From: Phytoseiulus persimilis | Taxonomy: Eukaryota; Arthropoda; Arachnida; Mesostigmata; Phytoseiidae | Direction of reading: 5' to 3' | Length of the DNA: 64,000 nt | NCBI GenBank assembly: GCA_037576195.1 | Contig: CM075104.1 | Span: 15,888,211-15,952,210, forward strand | Shown: positions 51,894 to 64,000 of the stretch, piece after piece | Layout: every line of letters begins with the position of its first letter | Numbering within the stretch: the stretch's first letter is position 1 | Made by a program: the position numbers and the translations under genes | Notes under the pieces: generated by a model | Databases searched by the model: none | The model's input: the letters and a program-made list of their open reading frames with translations, nothing else | Told to the model about the DNA's origin: nothing

Positions 51894-54800
51894 AAGCCAC
51901 TGTTTATGCATCTTGCGCCTGCTTTGTCGCGAAGCTCGTACCCACTGTGCGATAAGAGCTGGAACTTGGAGCGAATGGCCATCAGAAACTTCTCGTGGTG
52001 ATCCTCCGACTCATTACCTCTCGAGTTTTGAGGTTGACGACCATGGTCTGTGGCGCCTTCTTCGGGTGATTTGAATCCTCTCTTTGGGCGCACGCGTCGC
52101 CGCTTCACTCTTGAACGAAGAAGTGAGCAGTGTTGCTCTCGCACAGAGCTTGCATCTTCGACAAGAATGGGGGGCATTGTCTTCCGCTGGAGCGTGTTTT
52201 AGATACGGGGTTTTCTACGGTGATAAGGGCGAACAGCTTCTACTTTCCGTCGAGCCTTGAGATTCCTCATGCAGAACGGAGTTTCACACGGCGCGAAATA
52301 TCAGTATTTTCTCCTGTTTCCACTTTCTCAGGCTTCCTCGTTTGGAAGTACTCCAAGGAGCACAAAAAGAAAGCCTTCTTCGAAATCCGGGAGAAATTCG
52401 GAGATTCGGTATCCCAACGCTGGAATATCACAAAATCCCTGACCGAACACGGGTCCAGGTCTTATCTCGAACAGCGAATTCCGCGCAGCTCCCAAGGCTG
52501 TCGGTGACGCCACTTGACAAACGCCTTCCCGCTGAAATTCCACTTGAGCCCTTACAAAGGCCGCGAGCCGCCTTAATTTCTTCCAGCAATTTATTTCGAG
52601 ACGTGCTTTTTGCTCCTGGAGCTCCTGCACAAGGTTCTTTCGGCCGGCCCACTCATACACCGCCGTCGACATGGGGTCGTCGACATTCGAAGCGAGGATT
52701 CCAGCGGCTCGCTGTCGCTGAGCCGGTCACTTGCTGTTGTTCGTTCTTCGCCTTGAGTAAGTAACGATGTCAACGTATATCGCGATCCATTCACGAGAGT
52801 GTCAAGCACAGCCTCGTTGCTCCATTCGCAACGGGGTGGCGCGAATGTCTCGGCTCAGAAGACCAACGACGAGGGATGCGAAATGAAATCTCTGTGTTAT
52901 TTTCTGCGAAACCGGGAGCGAATGAGAATCATCGGACGGCTATGATGATCAGGCCCCTATAACGCACACGGGCGGGGAAGTGAGAAGCGGCTGGAGATCC
53001 AAATCAATATTTGCTCATCGGCTGTCGAGTCCGATCGCCAACTTAATCGCTTCTTTGGCTTCGAGCTACGAATCGAACGAGACGATGTCTTGCTCCGGCT
53101 GAGCTGCCAGCTTCGTCGACTCTCGATCAATCTGAAGTATCGGGGAGCCAATTCCGAGGCCTTGTGGAGAATTCCCTCGATGTTGTGAGTCATGAATCAT
53201 GTCGACGGAGCTCTCTCGATTTTGAGAACAAGGAGCTCGAAAGGGTCCCGCCAGATGAGAAGCGTGGAAGGAGGAGGGAGAATAAACTGGGGGCGCCCTC
53301 CTTCCCCCACCCCTCGAATTCCTCGGACTCCATGGAAAAGTCCTCGTCCCTGGACGGACGATGTCCTGGTGTGCGGGAACTTCCGATCGGAGCCGTTTCG
53401 GTTCATACAAAATGATAATGAGCCATCAAGCATTTTTTTGATCTCGGTCAGACTCAAACAACCGATAGAGCTCATTCAAGAGCAGATCCCGGCGGAGCAC
53501 AGACTGGCAGTCAAGATTTTGAACGGATTGGAAGAACATCGACAATACTCTCCAATCTTTTCAACTCTGGTTCCGCGGGTCGCCTGACCTGATGTTTCCA
53601 CCCGAAGCATTTGCGCAGAGTTGTTCAAAGACTGTCGTCCGACGCTGTAGCTCGAACCGCCCGATGTTCATTCCAAGTGTCTTGATTCTCCAGGAAATGA
53701 GGAGGGGTGGGGGATTTCGGCCAGACCCTCTCACCAGGAAGCATGTAAACCGAAAATCGGCATTGAAGGAAGTCCAGATTAGTCACAGCTGTTGATTCGA
53801 ACAACATTTCTTGACTTCTAGCGATTTTGTCTCAGATTCTCTCTGTTGAAGGCCTGAGCTTCATGTGAAACGATTCACACACAGTTTGCTTCTGCTGTAC
53901 CGAAAGAAGAGCTGTAAAAGTGGAAGATAGAAGAGATTCATGCTTCCGATACGGAATCCCCGTTGTCGCCACAAGCTGTCCCCGTTGTTCTATCGCATGC
54001 AGATGCCGTATATATAGCAGCTGCATCACCCCGACATCATTTTCTTGAGCTTTCCTCTTTATCGACCCCCGCTTTTCAGTATCAAACATTCGAGTCGCAG
54101 GACGAAGTGTTGTTTGAAGAAGTCGGCAATAGAATCGAAAGTTTGCTTGCGTCGCTGCCGGTCGTCCTCCTTGCCTTGTTCGTTACTCCTTCCCGAAGAC
54201 ATTGGAGAAGAAAGAGCTTGATGGAAATCGACCGCCGCCACTTGGAGTATCGGCCGACAGAGACGCAACTCTAGCCTTTCTTCTCGGCCTCGGGCCTTCC
54301 ACATCCGATTTCCGAGTTGAGTTTGGTTTCCAGGATGAATCCAAAGCTCTGAATATTCGACTTCGCGTGATGAATTTCTTGCCGCCGAGGAGCCCCCGGA
54401 GCAGCGTTCTTATTAGCGAAGAGGATGAATATATGATTCCCATCAAGCTGCGTTCCGATAACAGAATCTCCAAGATTCAAATGAGAGGATACAGCCGGGC
54501 GCAGAAACAGAGCGACACTTCGAGGAGCTTGATGAATAGTGCCGCGAATTCGCTATGAGGAAAATATTCCGAAACCGTTGACAGAAATAAACTCTGAAGA
54601 CGGCGGCAGGGAAGCTCACGGCTGGCGAGGAGGTGAAAATGATGATGTCGGAGAACGACCCTGCTGCCGAGTTGCTGCCGGAGAGTAGATCGGCGACGAG
54701 GAGAAGCTTTTTATTCCCCGGGAATGAAGTGTATTTTCCGGCGAGCGAGTCGTGGGGGGAAGTTGTGCTTTCGCCCACCCTCCTGTTGGATTGCAAACTC

Positions 54801-55247
54801 CGAATTCCGAACCCGAACGGAGATTGGAAGCTGGACATCATCGCCTCTGCGTCGACTTCTTCTACCTTAAGTGATCAGCAGTACTCATGGCGCTTTTGTT
54901 TCCACCGGAAAAGACTCGGCAGCGCATTGTACTCGACAGTCACAAAGTGCAAAGTCTGGACTCCCACCTTAATTAGGGGCTGAAGTTCTATCTGTTCCCG
55001 GTGACTCGATCGCAGCGTCCGCGACATCAATCGGTCTCTGTGCAGCTAGAGGTACCGCGGCCGGCGGACCTTAGAATTGAGAGCTCCACGCTCTAATTGA
55101 ACGGCTACGCTACCAGACGTCCCGGTCCGGCTGTTTGGTCGCTCAGAGAACCGTTGCGAGCATCCCGCTGACTCCGACGACCCTCCCCATCCCCGGGAGA
55201 GACAAAAACAGACATCAGAGAGATTTTATACACCGGGCGAAGGTTCG
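51894..55247. other. Stretch with one weak candidate exon
   Basis: Apart from the candidate exon at 52556-52717, only domain-free open frames are present (for example plus strand 54202-54558 and 54633-54983). This is DNA downstream of the lipocalin-like gene. Confidence 0.4.
52556..52717 (-). CDS. Candidate internal exon, unknown protein
   Basis: On the minus strand 162 bp (54 codons, phase 0 in and out) lie between a CTCAG acceptor and a GTAAGG donor. The reading contains 'ASNVDDPMSTAVYEW' and a coiled-coil-like 'NLVQELQEQKARLE'. I do not recognise the protein. The acceptor lacks a good pyrimidine tract, and no partner exon could be placed with confidence on either side. It may be a chance open stretch. 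Confidence 0.25.
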
Positions 55248-55253
55248 TTTATT
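55248..55253 (-). promoter_or_regulatory. Poly(A) signal of the lipocalin-like gene
   Basis: AATAAA on the minus strand, 34 bp after the TGA stop at 55290-55288. The close spacing supports the gene's 3' end. Confidence 0.75.
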
Positions 55254-55287
55254 TGCAGCAGGCATTGCCCCTTCCCACGACCTCGTA

Positions 55288-56105
55288 TCATTGCGATGGA
55301 ATGCTCGGTTTCCCTTGCAGACATTCAGAAAGTTTCGTCAAATCCAGCGTGATCCCGTAAAAACTCTGGACGCTTGTGATTTCCTCTGTCGACGGCGTTC
55401 GTCTGATTTCGAAATATCTGCGCCCGGGATTTCCATTATTGCAATCCAGCGATGCGACGTAGCTGACGTCAGTAGTCTGGACGAGGGACAGCGGAACCGA
55501 ATTAGTCAAGATAGCAACCGGATGGAACCGAAACGACTGGGGTCTCGTACAAGTCAATTCGGAGAGCATACGCACGATGGACCAAATGGACGAAGATCCC
55601 GCTCTTATCAGAATTCCGTACCTTTACTCCTGAGGTTTCCACCGCAGCGTTGGAGTAGAACATCAAAGCACCGTTGATTTTGTTCTCAGGACTCTTTTCT
55701 ATCTTTAGACAGCGCGAAGCCGTTCCACAGGCCACAAGCGAACCTTCGTAGCTTCCGATTCCGGCCACAGTCCCTCTCAGCTTGGTCACATCTCCGGCTA
55801 CTTCGACTTCGAGCTCGTACGGAAGGTAGGCGTTCTGCTCGGCGAAGAAGGCACACGACTTCCGGTCGCTGGCATTGATCAGCTCCGAGAAGGCTTCGTC
55901 GTGACTCTTCTCACGACACCTCCGCTGCAGCAGGTCATCTCCAGGTATCGCTGGAGCGGCATCGACGACTGCCTTGGTCAAGACCAAAACGCAGAACACT
56001 GGAAATTAACCGACTAGCCTCGTTGGAATTCCTACAATCCGCTGCTCTTCGAACATGCGCCGAAAAAGCTACCGTTCTCTACTCACGTTGCAACTGCGTG
56101 TGCAT
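55288..56105 (-). CDS. Secreted lipocalin-like protein
   Basis: Three exons on the minus strand: 56087-56105, 55538-55998 and 55288-55476; 669 nt including stop, 222 residues. The start codon sits 19 nt before a strong GTGAGT donor, and the split codon gives 'MHTQLQ-LFCVLVLTKAVVDAAPA', a clear signal peptide with cleavage likely after Ala21 or Ala23. The mature part has six cysteines (34, 55, 97, 103, 172, 212) and a sequon at Asn48. The C-terminal region, 'SYVASLDC' then 'RYFEIRRTPSTEEI' (180-193) and 'ITLDLTKLSEC', resembles the late strands and the R-T-P-plus-helix end of arthropod lipocalins. The N-terminal Gly-x-Trp lipocalin signature is not visible, so the family call is tentative. Intron 2 is only 61 nt (donor GTCGTT, branch-like GACTAAT, acceptor CCCTCGTCCAG) and removes an in-frame stop. 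Likely role: carrying or sequestering a small hydrophobic ligand outside the cell. Confidence 0.68.
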
Positions 56106-59100
56106 GTTCTCCACGCCGATATGATCGAGAGTGGCTAAGCCTACGGCCACCAGGATGCTTATTTCTCGTTCCTCTCTCAATCCTGGAGAGTCAGCAACGT
56201 CGTTACGACGATCAACGGTCTTAATGGAGTCTCGTAACAACGTTTTCATTCCAATCTATCTCCTGGAACAGCTGACAACCGATGCAGAACATCCACCGCT
56301 ACGCGATGGAATTCTTAAGGTTTCTCCTCTGTTCCTGATAGCGTCGATGGCACCAGCTGTTGATTCAGGGGACCGCTGTAGAGCCGGTGTTTTCATGAAC
56401 GCAGCTTTCCACTAGCATCCAGCAAATTTAAGGGAGCAACATCCGACAATAATGAGGTCGTTCGGCAGTGGGGCGGCACGTGTCGAAGCAATCAAGATCC
56501 GGCTGTAGGCAGGAAGCACTGCGAGAGCGGCCTCGCTTTTGCTAGAAGGGAAAGACCGTCTTTTTCTAACTTTTCTCTCCTGAGTCCACGCTAAACTCCC
56601 CGCGACTGCATTGTTTTATCATTCTGCTTGGACTTTTGCACGCATCCAGTTTCATTGGTGCATGTACACACTGGCGAGCTCAGTGCACAACTCGCAAGGC
56701 GCACTCCGACAGGGTGACCTGGAACTCCGTACCGTGAGCCTACGCCGCGAATTTTTCAGGACAGGACATGTACACATGCATTCTCGGGACCACACATAGA
56801 GAGGGACCGATATCAAAAATGATTGGGGGCATGGGAGGAACATTTTTTTGAAGAAATGAGGCAATTCAAGTAAGCCTGCTTGCGAAAAAGCGCATTCATG
56901 ACGGGGCGCCGCCGCTGCGAAGGTTTTCTTCCAGTTCGGCTTCAAGTTTGCCAAGATGAGAGTCCTCGCATCGCTCGAGCTAACATCAATCAAATCTCTC
57001 AGAAGCATGTACCCTACAGTTTTTTCTGCGGATGAAGTTTTTTGGTATATGGAATAACGTGGGCGTGGAATTGGTTACTGATTGACAGAGGCCGGATTTC
57101 GACCCTTCAGAAGCGAACTCGGGGTTTCGCTTGGACAGCCTTTCCAATCGAGGTCCTCCATTCGTTGTGTTGCTCGGGAACTCGGTCGCTTTCCATGACC
57201 GTGTGCTAGACGAGTCCGGATTAGCGGACGTCTCACCGTGGCATCGTTCAATCTTGGCTTATAACAAACACACTTCGCGCTCCTCATGATCACCGGGATT
57301 CGTTGACACCGCGGGCGTCTCTTGGCGTGCATCCGGAACAGATCGTTCACGTTTGCAACTCGAACAACGCGATTGGTTCTGATTCGCTCGCTGGTTTCGC
57401 GATCGTTCGACCGGTGAAGACAATAATCTCTCGAGGTCGGCAGGTTAAGAATAGCTTCGAGAGGTCCCCCACCGGCGGCTCTGTGGAAATTGACTACCGT
57501 ACAGATACCCGAGCATTCAATCAGAACAAGTCTGTCGTCTACCAGAGTCCAAGGCACCAACCAAAACGACGATTGGAGCTGGGAGAGAACGCCACGAGTA
57601 GGCCTCCCGCGTTCAACAAACATCTCCCAGATCGACTACGAAAAGATCGGGACTACAGACATTGACGAGGACCACGAATGAGTATTGGCTTCAATCGACG
57701 CCTGTTTGCAAACGGAGATCGAGTTTTTCCGTCATCCCAAGAGAAGTTACGACTCCAGAGCTACGTTGTTGGCTCGCTGCGGCATTCACGAGAATAGCTG
57801 AGGCATCTCACTGTCAGCCAGTTGTTAACCGAGAAGTTTGGTGACAATTTTCCGCTCAATGGATCTGCTCAAGTATGATCCGCGGGGAAACAAGGATAGC
57901 TGGAATTGGCTTCGTCAGGATACAGAAAGCAGTGAGGCAAGGAATGGGGTTAGATTCGACGCTATTTTTAACCTCCTGCGGGCACGGCTCGGGAGCTCAT
58001 TCAGGTTGTACTCAAAGCTTCTGGCCCTGAAAATAAACAGGACACGCAAATTAGATTCAACGACATTCCACCCGATAAAGACCTTGCAGACTCCTCTGGG
58101 GGCAGGGCAGGACAGCGTCCGCTAAGAGAGGATATGACTCGAGTTCAGTCCCCAAATTGAGGAGTGTATGACACTCGTAACGTCACGGAGGAAAACAGGC
58201 CTCAGGAGACCATCCTGTCGTTCGTCTTGTCGATCGGATGTTCACAATTCTCTATTCGAGATGAATCTGGATCGGCGGGGGCGCACTAGTCGCTGAGAGA
58301 TGGTGACGGTTTTGCGTTCGCTTCATCTGAACCTGTATTCACTGACAAACCCACTCGCGATGTGGACTGGGCTTGACGTCACGCACCACTCGAGTGCATC
58401 AATTCCAAGGGGGCGTTCGGTGACTTAGAGATCACGTTGATTCGATGCATGTGTCGGACAGGGCAGAAGGTCCCTCTCATCTCACAACCTGATATCCGCG
58501 AGTCACTTCTGCTCAAGCTCCTATGTACAAGCATTGCTGCGAGGAGATCATCTCTGAGCATCGCAAAGGGTCATTGAGTTGATTGCTCGGTTCTTCCAGG
58601 AGGGGGCCGCCCACCCTTGGGAACTTTAGGGGAAACGGGTGGAACCCATTGTGAGGGTGCAACGATTCGAACATGTTGATTTGGATTCGTAGGATCGTCC
58701 ATCTATTGGTGAATTGTCTTGCGCTCACATATCACATTTCATAGTTCTCCCATCGTCCTGGGATTTCCTCCCTCTCTCCTATCCGTTTCTCGATGTCGAA
58801 TTCGGGTGAAGTCCCACACTCTCTTTATCTCTCTCTCTCCCATCCCGCTTCAGAGCAGAGTCAAGAGAAGCATGGAGTTACCGTTTGCGAGCTGAATGGC
58901 CCCTCGGAGTGGTGAGCTCGCATAACTCTTCCGAGTCTGAAGCCAGATTATCACAGCCAGGTTCGCGCGAGAAGGAACGGAAGGCCACCGTCAGAAATAA
59001 GACTTCAGCTCTGGAGAGTATATCGATCGTTCTGGCGTTGAGTACTCAGTGTCTTTGGATAGCCAGAGGTACCTTTCATTTTTTCCTCAGACATTCGGAG

Positions 59101-62100
59101 AACGCTTGCCGGTACCGCCACCGGTGCTTTTTCTGCAGTTCTTGCTGTTTTTGTGGCCCGGGGTCAAACTGGATAGAGGCCAAATATTGTGAAAACATTT
59201 CCTGTAGGAACCGGTATGTTTGCAAGCAGAGTGCTCCACAACTCGAAGACGACGGGTCGCTTGCTAGGTCGGTCGCTCGGTCGGTTTTTCGGTGGAGGCT
59301 GTGTTTGGGTGTATCTTTTTTCTCGATTTTTTTTCTCTTCTTCTCTCGCTCGGGTCTGTGCCGGTTGGTCGGGCCGGGTGTGCCGTCCCGTTGGGATGGC
59401 TGTCTTCCGAATGGCAGAAGCATTAGATAAGGAACTCGCTAGGGGCGAAAAAGCCAAACTGAAGACATTCGGCACCGGGCCGGCGAAGTTATTTTCCTTC
59501 CATTCGAATCGAGATTTCGGAAAAACCTGGGAAGTGTTCTTCCGAACCCTTGTTGTGTTAGCTCCCCGGCGGGGAACGTCGTTTCGCTGGCGGTATCTCC
59601 CTCTTCCGGCGACCTTGCTTCATTACACCTTCGGTGAGAGCCTCAAACTCTATTCGCAAGCAGGATCAAGCAGCGAATCCATCCATCTGTCGACTCCCGT
59701 CTCGCTACGCCCGTAGCAGACATCTCAGATGATCTGGTCGAGCATTTTGGTTTTCTCCGAGTGCGGACAAGAACAAGTGGCCTTGAATGTCTCACCTCGC
59801 ACAGTGGCATTCCTCCTTCGAAAAGTTCAGAAGCAACCGACGAGAACAGCGCGACGCGGACGATAATGCTGCTGATTAATGGGGTGCGTGTCAATCAAGG
59901 CGAAACCGGCTCGCGCGCACGTTCCACGTTAATTCCGCATTTTCCCATCTTTCATCGAACCATTGTCTCACCACGGCTTCTCGCGTTTGTATGCAACAAT
60001 AAACTTCCGCTCGAGAATGCGCCCTGCAGAGTATGGGAAACGGATGCGCATATTTACCGCCGCTAACTCGCCTACTGGAAATGTGAGTAAAACGTGGTGA
60101 TGAATGGAGCCTGAAAGCTCTGACGCAATTCATTCATCAATATTCATCGCTTCATGCACATGGATTGGATACCGAATGATGGGTATACAAACGAATGCCT
60201 CATCGCTAGAGCCTGGGAGACTTGGTACCATTCATTAATCACCTCCCTTCAATCCAATGATATAACAATGAACTGAGGAACGGCTCGGGCAATATAGCCT
60301 TATTGCAGAGAGGGTGGAAAATTCAGACGTCAGTAACTTGTTCATTTATCTACTCGCGTGGATAGATGGAAAAAGTGGAAAAATGTCTGCCTAGATTCCC
60401 ATGCTCTATTTGCTGCCGCGGGAACGAAGAAATCCGGTCTCCGAACACTCATTCAGCCGGCAGCCTACATGGATGGATGGAGAGTCTGGGATGATTGATG
60501 CCCGAACATACAGACTCCAGTAATGTCTGTGCCGTACTCGACTGACAGTACACGGAGCACAACATATCACAGCGGCTAGCTCGCCGCAAGTACACAGCTG
60601 ACTCGATACCATCGATCGAGATCAGGGACATCGCTGCTTTGGGTTCTCGTGGAGCTCGTCTAATGGTGACGCGGAAGATTAGACGATCACTCATATGTCA
60701 TGTCGAAGTTACGTGCCGCGTATGCTGTCCAAGCCACGGAGCGGCCTGAACTCGAGTCACGATGTGCGCTGGAGGTATGCTTCATTCATGCAGATAACGG
60801 CCTCGTCACATTCTCAGCTCCTCGGCCCGGCTGTTTCCGAGAACACTGCCCGGCTGCTTGCAATTATATGAAGAAATTCATGGAGCCTCGACATGCATTC
60901 AGCCTCGACGGAACATCATATGTCCATTCCAGGGACAACAAGCGTCAGCGGACGTCCCGCATGTCAGAAGTGATGGCTGCGCAGCAACTTGATTCTGTCA
61001 TCTACACGTTGAGGGTGCAGAGGAACGTTTATACTCCCGGAACCGTTGAGATAACGAGGAGATAACTAAGCACGCGTAGCTTGGAACAGAAATTCGCGCT
61101 CTGGATTCTCTCTTTGTTATTTCATGTTTGAATGGGAGGGAATTTCAGGGGAGTGCCGCGCGCGATAAATCTTGAAGAAAAGTGTCAACTCCGCAGTCAT
61201 AAAACTCGTCTGCAACTATTTTTTTATTGTTCCTCCTGCATTGTGGCGGGCAGCCGCATAGGCACTCAGGCAAACGCTGGGTCCACCGGCAAGCGAGCTT
61301 GCCAGGAAACTTGTCTGCGCCGGAGGCTGAGATGTCACACGAACAGCACAGTAGACACGAGCGAGATGGGAAATGCCGCATTCCGATCCAGGCAAGCGTG
61401 CTGAACTCGATCCTCATTGCAGCACTGTTAGACAAGGCGAACGAGAAGCAACCCAATCTGCTCTGTGCCAAGATCGTTCAATTCGTATTTTTCTCTCCGA
61501 CGGCTCATCTTCTTGCAGGCGAACCCAGCCTCTGTAACCGGAAACCTTGTTTTGCTTTTTAAGTCGAGCTATTTGGGGCAAAACTCCCTCAAATTTACGT
61601 GATTGAAGTTCTCGTCGGAAGTGAAGTTTCTTGATCATAGTTTCCCGCTTCGCTCGATTTTCTCACGAAGCCCAAGTCTCTGCTTTGTGCCCCTCTCATA
61701 TCGAATCGGGAGCTCTCCGGTGTGTTTCGGGGGGAAATTCCGAATTGAAACTTTCCTCCGTCGACTTAAATTCGATGGAATCCATACTAAATGGGAAAAC
61801 CGTGTGAGGTTGAAGGATTAAGCGCTGAGGAATAATGACAACGTTTCACAAAGAGGCAATGCGAAATTTTTGAGTCAATTCACGTGTCTCCTGGAAGTTG
61901 TGAGGAGCTTTCGAGAACCCGTACTCTTGGCTCTCGGGGCGTTGCGTTGATGACGGTCTGGCAAACGTCGGCTGGCTGGTGTTTCCTGGAGATTGGCTCG
62001 GACTACCAGAAGGGATCTTCCCCGATCTGTGGAGTGGCCAGTAGGCCCCGACGGCTACTTCCTAGGCCTTTTTCCAGGCCGCGTCCGGCTTCACAATCAT

Positions 62101-62437
62101 TGGGACTTCCTGTAAACGAGGGCGTTACGATCATAGATCAAACCTAAGAACCAATGCTCGAAACAGCGTCAATTCGGCGCGAATATTTTTCGCACGTGAG
62201 GCGTGAATTATGTGAACCGCTCGGGCCCGTGCTGTTTATTCATTCCATAACGTCGGAGGAGAGATCAGAGGAATCGAGAACCCGGGAAACGTTTGGGAAG
62301 CACGGACGATCGACAACGCTTCACAAATTTCCGAGAGCGGAAAAACACGCACGAGGTCACGGTTACGATCTGCGAAGTCGCACTTGCGCACTCCACTTCT
62401 CTCTTTCTGACACAGGAACGTGGTCCTCGGCGATCCC
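56106..62437. other. Stretch with no recognised gene
   Basis: The DNA just right of 56105 should hold the promoter of the lipocalin-like gene; no clear TATA box is seen. Otherwise there are pyrimidine runs (near 58830 and 59320) and domain-free open frames only. Confidence 0.45.
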
Positions 62438-62451
62438 AGGTATGCTGCGGG
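62438..62451. repeat. Left target duplication of the small retrocopy
   Basis: AGGTATGCTGCGGG, repeated exactly at 62565-62578. The first A is ambiguous because the right copy follows an A run. Confidence 0.85.
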
Positions 62452-62564
62452 CCGCAATGGGATTTGCGAGGCGATAGGGAGTGTTGCTGAAGCAATACTC
62501 TATGTGATTCCAGTGCACTCCTGAGGGCTGGCTGAGAAGTTCAGCCGAAAAAAAAAAAAAAAAA
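62452..62564 (+). mobile_element. Small A-tailed retrocopy (SINE or retroposed small RNA)
   Basis: A 96-nt body is followed by about 17-18 A and flanked by a 13-14 bp direct repeat, the signature of LINE-mediated retroposition. The body has no AATAAA, so the source was probably not an ordinary mRNA. It folds well: AGTGTTGC-TGAA-GCAATACT (62480-62499) and GGCTGA...TCAGCC (62530-62546). I find no convincing Pol III A or B box, and no match to the spliceosomal RNAs or 5S rRNA that I can recall, so the source RNA is unknown. The perfect duplication and long A run suggest a young insertion. Confidence 0.75.
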
Positions 62565-62578
62565 AGGTATGCTGCGGG
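62565..62578. repeat. Right target duplication of the small retrocopy
   Basis: The second exact copy of AGGTATGCTGCGGG, directly after the A tail. Confidence 0.85.
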
Positions 62579-64000
62579 ACCTCTATGAGCACCACGTCAA
62601 TTGATCGATCGGTATCCCCCCGACTCACCGAGCATCGTGCATAGCAACTGAACAACCGAGCGAGGGGTCGACCAAGCAGCTCACCAGTCAACCACGGTGT
62701 CTACCAGCAGAGTGCGGGAGTTAGTAACACGCTCATTTGCTGCCGAGTGCCTAATGGCTCTTCCGGTTCCACGTACTTTTTTCCTCGCACGCTTGATGAT
62801 CTTCCGTTCTAATTAGACGCATTACGGTAGATGCGCGGCGGAGGTGTGGGTGAATCATACAGCAGAACACGCTGTTTGAACTGTGGGACGCCGGCGCATT
62901 TTCGTTCGCCTGCCTAATCATTGTTAAACCGCCAACTAGCTCTCGTATCTCTGGTTTGTTCAGCGGATTCTGAGCTAGGTTTCCCGAGGATCCATCATCC
63001 GCAAGAACTATTACCATCCTAGATTCAGGATCCTCGACGGGAGCCTGGACCCGGTGGTTCTCAAGGAGCCGTGCGTGTCGGCCACTTATATCTAGCTAAG
63101 ATGCTGCGAAGGCCAGGATATTCCATGCGATAGATTGATCGAAGAGAATAGAATGGAGAGGAGGAAGCCGCTACCTGTCCCCGAACTGGGAAGCGACTGG
63201 CGGGGACGACGCAGGCTGACTGCACTCAATGAGATTGGGCTCCGAGAGGAATGGGAGCGCGATCGCTATCTAACGCGCAGGCCAACTGACACGAATTACT
63301 CTTCTGGACATCCCCTGAGCTCCTCAGGGGTTTCCCACGTTTCCTGCTTCCTGGCTGTAGGCTCTCCTACAGCTCCCATCGTCTCACGTGCGCCCGCTCG
63401 GACTTCTTTTGACGGGTCCAACAGCCAGCGCCTACCCAAGTGTTTGCCGAATCCGTAGGTTCCGATCGGTGATTTCCTCCAAGGCCGGTTCCAACAACCC
63501 GACAGACATCTTCTCCACAAGCGCGTTCCGCGGCATACTTCCGGGAAGCGGGCTCCGGCCCAACCGAGAAAAGACGTCAGGGCATGAAACGGCCTGTGGA
63601 CGTCATTCACCTGGATGGTTGGATGTATCGTACACAAAGGTTTTCGTCCGACCCGGAGCATCTGAGCGTGAAATGTGCGAACAAAAAATGAAGAACGCCG
63701 CTCGTTGATGAAGCCTAAGAAAGAACAAGAGCCGGACCGACACCGAACCTGTCCGCTGGCCTGTGGAGAAGTTGATGCACGAATGAATAGCGCACTCGGG
63801 GAGGTGAACAGCCCACCAGCAGCTGTTCGCGGAGCGGAGGAAGAAAGCTACAACCTCCGCCGTTGTTCGTTCCTGAACGTCCCGAGACCAGCGGCCGTAG
63901 ATTGATCCTTCAACGGCTTGTCAGTCGGCAGTGGAATCTCGGATCTGCAGTCTCATCGGAAAAGTTTGCGGATCGAAGCAGTTTTAAATCGACAGGAGAG
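62579..64000. other. Stretch with no recognised gene
   Basis: Short open frames on both strands show no domain. Nothing else was seen up to the window end. Confidence 0.45.

Noticed and set aside
54202-54558. 118-codon plus-strand frame with faint C2-domain spacing ('FGFQDESKALNIRLRVMN')
   Set aside because: No calcium-binding aspartates in the expected places and no neighbouring exons; probably chance.
57535-57681. Possible last exon ending in an acidic tail ('TTDIDEDHE')
   Set aside because: A weak acceptor and no upstream exon in a compatible phase; a 182-codon minus-strand frame overlaps it.

Overview
This is animal nuclear DNA with spliced genes, GT-AG introns from 61 nt to about 5 kb, AATAAA poly(A) signals, non-LTR retrotransposon relics, a Helitron and a MITE. 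Base composition is near 50% GC and TCGA-rich. I read it as an arthropod genome. The 3' end of one LINE, with its zinc-knuckle-like tail and its 'YDNSRGSTLIASARAG' stretch, resembles LINEs I associate with ticks and mites, so a chelicerate (parasitiform) source is my preferred but unproven guess. No bacterial, viral or CRISPR features were seen.

Layout. (1) 1-1879, minus strand: six coding exons of LPGAT1, a membrane lysophospholipid acyltransferase; its last exon runs off the left edge. (2) About 1.9-33.9 kb: no gene I can defend. It holds a complete-looking non-autonomous Helitron (12144-13029) with a 45-bp minisatellite inside, a 194-bp TA-flanked foldback MITE (17121-17314), a 5'-truncated LINE flanked by a 53-bp target duplication (22185-23056), a palindromic 'TACGG' cluster (24716-24870) and a second, internally deleted LINE (about 26.0-27.2 kb). 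(3) 33901-44989, plus strand: a seven-exon gene reconstructed here for a 363-residue secreted cell-surface protein: signal peptide, two Ig domains (the first Beat-like), one sushi/CCP domain and a GPI-anchor-type tail. All exon phases agree and a poly(A) signal follows. (4) 45.2-55.2 kb: mostly featureless, with an inverted duplication (51361-51893) and one weak candidate exon. (5) 55288-56105, minus strand: a three-exon gene for a 222-residue secreted, cysteine-rich, lipocalin-like protein with a poly(A) signal. (6) 56.1-64 kb: featureless apart from a small A-tailed retrocopy with a 13-14 bp target duplication (62438-62578).

The three genes are not an operon-like unit. LPGAT1 acts inside the cell in phospholipid remodelling; the other two products enter the secretory pathway, one tethered to the surface and one released. 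The most novel item is the Ig-Ig-CCP-GPI protein, which also has a possible alternative 3' end made by retaining its last intron.
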